Assembly: GCF_037914945.1 (NCBI RefSeq)
Contig: NZ_CP149787.1
Span: forward strand, 1 to 64,000
Origin: Haloterrigena sp. KLK7
GTDB taxonomy: Archaea > Halobacteriota > Halobacteria > Halobacteriales > Natrialbaceae
DNA: 64,000 nucleotides
Direction: 5' to 3'
Every line of letters starts with the position of its first letter. The first letter of the stretch is position 1. Position numbers and translations under genes: made by a program. The notes below the pieces were generated by a model. That model saw only the letters and a program-made list of their open reading frames with translations, did not search any database and was not told where the DNA came from. Of this stretch, positions 60,721-64,000 are shown one piece after another.

Positions 60721-61386
60721 GTGCCGACTGGTGTGATGGCAAAGCTGCAGCGAGAGATGGACGACGTCCGGAGTATCGAGCTCGACAACGCCTTCTACGT
60801 CGAAGACGGGACGTGGATCGAGTCTCTGACCGTCGCGTCGAACTCGGAGTTCGACCCGGAAACCGTCATCGAGGAGATCTCCGGCGCGTCGCTGTTCTAC
60901 AGCAGCGAAATCCCGACCGCGTCGGAAGACCTCACGATCCGTCGGCTCACGATCCTGGCCACCGAATCGTATCCGTTCATCCTGAGTCTCGTCCTGCGCC
61001 AGGAGGCGATTCCGAACCGCATCGTCCTCCAGAACGGCGACTTCGAGGTCGTGGTGACGACGCGCGACTGGGACCAGTTCCGCTCGATGGCCGACGAGGT
61101 CCAGGAGACCCTCGGCGAGTTCGAACTGCTGTCGGTCACCCAGAACGAGGACCCCGGCGAACCGCTCGATAGCGGGAGATTAACGGAGGTTCTCGTCTCG
61201 AAACTCACCGACGAGCAGTTGGCGGTCCTCGAGACCGCCTACGAGCACGGCTACTTCGACATCCCTCGCGAGTCGTCGGCGACCGAACTCGCCGACGAAC
61301 TCGAGATCGCGCAGTCGACGGTGAGCGAGCGACTTCGGACCGCCGAGCGAACGTTGCTCGAACTCATCTACGGGCCGCGAGAGTGA
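60721..61386 (+). CDS. Bat-type HTH regulator (HTH_10)
   Basis: 221-aa regulator: an N-terminal sensor-like domain (RSIELDNAFYVEDGTWIESLTV, LFYSSEIPTASEDLTIRRLTIL, EAIPNRIVLQNGDFEVVVTTRDW) and a C-terminal HTH_10 domain (LTDEQLAVLETAYEHGYFDIPRESSATELADELEIAQSTVSERLRTAERTLL). This is the bacterio-opsin-activator type that controls catabolic or stress genes; it may regulate the adjacent ABC operon. Starts at GTG 60721 (PTGVMAKL matches the family start style); ATG at 60736 is an alternative. A TATA box (GTATATATG, about 60651-60659) gives a leader of about 40 nt with a CTTCCCTGTAGGGAGG hairpin. Confidence 0.83.
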   Translation: MPTGVMAKLQREMDDVRSIELDNAFYVEDGTWIESLTVASNSEFDPETVIEEISGASLFYSSEIPTASEDLTIRRLTILATESYPFILSLVLRQEAIPNRIVLQNGDFEVVVTTRDWDQFRSMADEVQETLGEFELLSVTQNEDPGEPLDSGRLTEVLVSKLTDEQLAVLETAYEHGYFDIPRESSATELADELEIAQSTVSERLRTAERTLLELIYGPRE

Positions 61387-61419
61387 GATCACCTCGAGTG
61401 GTATCCATTCATCACATCG

Positions 61420-61432
61420 GGCTAATATAGCC
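61420..61432. promoter_or_regulatory. Small inverted repeat GGCTA-ATA-TAGCC
   Basis: GGCTAATATAGCC with further flanking CGG/CCG, within the 124-bp gap between the Bat-type regulator and the ABC operon. It could be an operator for the adjacent regulator or a transcription-termination hairpin. Low specificity. Confidence 0.35.
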
Positions 61433-61510
61433 GACCCGACTTAAAGAATGATAGCTATCGAGGCCGATAGGGAGTAAACAGAACCTAGTTAGCCCGTAAC
61501 GTGGGGGTGG

Positions 61511-63421
61511 ATGACGACCCAAGAAAATCATGACAGATCGGTCGCTGGGGGAAGTGACCGACTCACACGACGCGGCTACGTCGCCGCGGCCGCCGCGGCG
61601 CTCGGGACGAGCGTGCTCGCGGGCTGTAGCGGCAGCCGCGGCACCAGCCTCGAGCCGGACGTCCCGGACGGCGTTCCGGAGACCGTCGACACGCAGTACT
61701 GGCGGGACTGGGAGACCGTCGACGCCGACTCACCGCCGTTGGACTACAGCGCGACGGCCGGTGCGGTACTCGATCGGTTCCCCGTCGAGTTCTCGAGCGA
61801 GGACGACCCCTGGATGCGCGAACACGCGTTGATGGTCAAACGCGGCCTCGAGGACCTGGGAATCGCCGTCAGGCTCAACGACCGACCGCTGAATCAGCTG
61901 TACGCCCAGAGCTGGACGGCAAACGGGCTCGAGGCGGTCGTCTCGATGAGCACGCACGGGCCCGACCCGCAGCGGGGACTCGATCCCAATCCGCTGTTGA
62001 TGCGCCGGACCGAGGGCTCACTCTCGAACTACGACAACTACTACCACCCGGAGCTCCAGGAGGTGCTCACCGAGCAGGCCCAGACGACCGATCGCGCCGA
62101 ACGCGAGGAACTCGTCGACCGGGCACAGGAGCTCTTCGCCGAGGACGTCGGGGGGCTCATCACGCTCTTCCCGAACATCATCACGGCGGTGAACACGGAG
62201 CGGTGGACCGGCTACGTGGAGACGCCGGGGAACGGCCCGACGATGGACTCGTTCGTCTGGACCGAGGTCAACCTCCAGCCCGAGACGGACAGCCGAACCT
62301 ACGTCAAGGGCGTCACCACGTCGATGAACTCGCTGAACCTGCCGTGGGCCGCCGGCGGCGCGGAGGCCAAGCGACTCACGTTCATCTACGACGGCCTGTT
62401 CGACGCGACGCCCGACCTCGACGTGGTGCCCGCGCTCGCGACCGGCGGCGGGTTCGTCGACGACACGACCGTCGAACTCGAGCTCCGCGAGGGCGTCGAG
62501 TGGCACGATGGCGAGGCGTTCACCGCCGAGGACGTGAAGTTCACCGTCGAACTGTACGACGAATACGCATCGACGAGTCAGGTGCCGTTCTACGAGCCGA
62601 TCGAGTCGGTCGAGGTCCTCGGGGATCACGAGGTGCGGTTCAACCTGTCGAACCCCGACGCGTCGTTCATGACCCAGCGGCTCGTCCGGAGCGTCATACT
62701 CCCGAAACATCGGTGGGAGGACGTCGACAACCCGTCCCAGCACAATCCGGATGCGCCCGTCGGAACCGGCCCCTTCCAGTTCGAGAACTGGGAGCAGGGG
62801 ACCCGGTTCGAGGCCACGCGCAACGACGGCCACTGGATGTTCGACGACGACTGGCGGGCCGACGCCCTCGGCGACCAGGCCGAGCGCGGCCCCGGCGTCG
62901 AGAGCGTCATCTGGATCAACGTGAGCAACGTCGACGCGCTGATCGGCTCGCTCCAGAGCGGGTCGATCGACGCCATCGGGACGAACCTCTCGGACCTGCA
63001 GGCCGACCGCGCGGCCAACGCGGACGGAATCGAGAAAATGTCGACCGGGAGCTACGCGCCGCTGGACACGAAGCTCATGTTCTCCTGTCCGCCGATCCGG
63101 GACAAGGAGTTCCGCATCGCGCTGGCGAAGGCGGTCGACTCGAAGGGGTTCGTCGAGGACTTCCTTCAGGGTCAGGCGACGGTGCCGGCCGGCGAGAACC
63201 CGATCTCGTCGCTCACCCAGTGGCACAACCCCGATACGACCGACTACAGCTACGACGTCGAGGAAGCCAAGAACGTCCTCGAGCGAGCGGGCTACACCTG
63301 GGACGACGACGACAATCTGCGCTTCCCCAACGGCGAGGCGTGGAGCGCGTTCGTCGAACGAATCCAGCCCGAGAACACTCACAAACGCCGCGAGGAACTC
63401 GGTCAACCCGACTTCTCATGA
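61511..63421 (+). CDS. ABC solute-binding lipoprotein, SBP_bac_5 with circularly permuted lobes
   Basis: 636-aa lipoprotein with Tat signal (LTRRGYVAAAAAA) and lipobox Cys39 (VLAGC). Residues about 100-250 (EHALMVKRGLEDLGIAVRLN, TEGSLSNYDNYYHPELQEVL, a helical DRAEREELVDRAQELF) look like the C-terminal lobe of the family, yet they come first. After them, residues about 262-636 carry the normal N-terminal part: RLTFIYDGLFDATPDLDVVPALATGG, VEWHDGEAFTAEDVKFTVEL, NPDAPVGTGPFQFENWEQ, REFRIALAKAVDSKGFVEDF, YDVEEAKNVLERAGY. The protein ends at a point equal to the middle of the canonical C-lobe. It starts the dpp/opp-like operon that continues with a permease. Ligand unknown. Confidence 0.85.
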   Translation: MTTQENHDRSVAGGSDRLTRRGYVAAAAAALGTSVLAGCSGSRGTSLEPDVPDGVPETVDTQYWRDWETVDADSPPLDYSATAGAVLDRFPVEFSSEDDPWMREHALMVKRGLEDLGIAVRLNDRPLNQLYAQSWTANGLEAVVSMSTHGPDPQRGLDPNPLLMRRTEGSLSNYDNYYHPELQEVLTEQAQTTDRAEREELVDRAQELFAEDVGGLITLFPNIITAVNTERWTGYVETPGNGPTMDSFVWTEVNLQPETDSRTYVKGVTTSMNSLNLPWAAGGAEAKRLTFIYDGLFDATPDLDVVPALATGGGFVDDTTVELELREGVEWHDGEAFTAEDVKFTVELYDEYASTSQVPFYEPIESVEVLGDHEVRFNLSNPDASFMTQRLVRSVILPKHRWEDVDNPSQHNPDAPVGTGPFQFENWEQGTRFEATRNDGHWMFDDDWRADALGDQAERGPGVESVIWINVSNVDALIGSLQSGSIDAIGTNLSDLQADRAANADGIEKMSTGSYAPLDTKLMFSCPPIRDKEFRIALAKAVDSKGFVEDFLQGQATVPAGENPISSLTQWHNPDTTDYSYDVEEAKNVLERAGYTWDDDDNLRFPNGEAWSAFVERIQPENTHKRREELGQPDFS

Positions 63422-63612
63422 ACAACCAGTACCCAATGCATCACACCACAGCCCGTTTCCCGCGAACCCCGCGGGAGCGGAACCGATTCGAGGCGAACCG
63501 ACACCCCGACCGCGCCGCCGCTCGAGCCGATGGCACGTCCCTCGAGCGCGGCGACGTCGGTGCGACGAAGCGGCCGGCGACCGAGCGCGATACCGCGGGT
63601 GAGAGCCGATGA
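63418..63612 (+). CDS. Small Arg-rich ORF wedged between SBP and permease genes, 64 aa
   Basis: 64-aa frame starting MNNQYPMHHTTARFPRTPRE, strongly basic. It overlaps the SBP stop and the permease start by ATGA at both ends, so it would be translationally coupled on both sides. Near its end GGGTGAGAGCCG provides a Shine-Dalgarno-like sequence for the permease gene. Its composition, Arg-rich and low in acidic residues, is unlike a haloarchaeal protein, so it may serve only as a ribosome bridge or be spurious. Confidence 0.35.
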   Translation: MNNQYPMHHTTARFPRTPRERNRFEANRHPDRAAARADGTSLERGDVGATKRPATERDTAGESR

Positions 63613-64000
63613 GCAAGTTCCAGCGGTTCCTGCTCAAGCGGCTCGCGATCTCCGTCCTGCTGACGCTGATCGCGGTCTCGGTCATCTTCGTCGTCCTGCG
63701 GCTCCTGCCGGGGAGTCCCTTCGAGGCGCTCGTGACCTCGGGGAACTTAAACCAGGAACAGATCGACGAGATCCGGGCGATGTACGGCCTCGATCAGTCG
63801 ATCTGGGCCCAGTACGTCAACTACCTCGGGAGCCTGCTGACCTTCCAGTTCGGCTACTCGATCCTGCGGAGCCAGCCGGTCTGGGACGTCCTCGAGCCGC
63901 GGCTGATCAACTCGCTGATCCTGCTGGTACCCGCGCTGGTGACGACGGCGATCCTGAGTTCGGTGCTGGGCATGTACGCCGGCTGGAACCGAGGGAGCCG
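63609..64000 (+). CDS. ABC transporter permease (DppB/OppB-type), 3' end cut by window
   Basis: At least 130 residues are present; the gene runs beyond the window end. It begins MSKFQRFLLKRLAISVLLTL and continues with IAVSVIFVVLRLLPGSPFEAL, LDQSIWAQYVNYLGSLLTFQ (FGYSILR), the transmembrane LINSLILLVPALVTTAIL and the family GMYAGW. The conserved LLPGSPFEALV and FGxS motifs identify it as a DppB-family permease. It is the inner-membrane partner of the SBP just upstream; ATGA-coupled via the 64-aa frame. The RBS is GGGTGAGAGCCG. Confidence 0.92.
   Translation, partial: MSKFQRFLLKRLAISVLLTLIAVSVIFVVLRLLPGSPFEALVTSGNLNQEQIDEIRAMYGLDQSIWAQYVNYLGSLLTFQFGYSILRSQPVWDVLEPRLINSLILLVPALVTTAILSSVLGMYAGWNRGS

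Noticed and set aside
1-64000. tRNA, rRNA, CRISPR and riboswitch search by eye.
   Set aside because: No GGTTCGAATCC-type T-arm, no regularly spaced repeats with spacers, and no Thi-box upstream of thi4 were found; absence by eye is not proof for tRNA-like or small RNAs.

Overview
This window is chromosomal DNA from an extremely halophilic archaeon (class Halobacteria). The deduced proteins are strongly acidic, the base composition is very GC-rich, and most genes have a haloarchaeal TATA box about 27 nt upstream of the start codon, so they look leaderless. Marker genes agree: PAN, prefoldin beta, KEOPS Pcc1, RpoP, L37ae, TruD, Pth2, Dcd, ThiR, LrpA1, KorAB and topoisomerase IA. A member of the Natrialbaceae (Natrinema/Haloterrigena-like) is my best guess from overall flavour; this is inference. 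No rRNA, tRNA or CRISPR array was found.

Layout. 0-7 kb: proteasomal ATPase, two tiny genes (45 and 57 aa), GMP synthase amidotransferase subunit, an NmrA-like protein, and an information-processing cluster (L37ae-rpoP-pcc1 ... pfdB-DUF3194) split by a Tp34-like metal lipoprotein and a DUF2243 membrane protein. 7-14.6 kb: housekeeping genes (surE, truD, pth2, dcd) and small membrane or zinc proteins. 14.8-21 kb: a receiver protein, an IS200/IS605-type end relic, thiamine regulator ThiR, thi4 and a MATE exporter. 21-29 kb: a 1273-aa multidomain GH97 glycosidase, an FkbM methyltransferase and topoisomerase I. 29-38 kb: a peptide-type binding lipoprotein coupled to an APC permease, a TlpA-like protein, NosL, LrpA1, and a relic of a BKACE gene. 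38-55 kb: two paralogous LolA-like lipoproteins around korAB, aroC, thiolase and aroA; then an M24 peptidase, tyrA and a large methyltransferase. 55-64 kb: a second surE, small regulators, an SLC13 carrier, a Bat-type regulator and the start of an oligopeptide-type ABC operon that runs off the end.

Signs of mobility are slight: one IS end relic, two gene fragments (BKACE C-terminus, pilin-like) and a dispersed non-coding repeat present three times, twice as an inverted pair.

The observations most worth following are these. (1) Five genes are preceded by a tiny ORF of 11-25 codons. In most cases a TATA box places the transcript start at that ORF, and in all cases a purine-rich Shine-Dalgarno-like stretch lies in its last codons, so the main gene starts right after it or overlaps its stop. 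(2) The ABC solute-binding protein at 61511-63421 reads as a circular permutation of the SBP_bac_5 fold. (3) A perfect 30-bp palindrome abuts the TATA box of the M24 peptidase gene. (4) The dispersed repeat family at 49.7-50.05 kb and 54.8 kb. (5) L37ae has lost all its zinc-finger cysteines.
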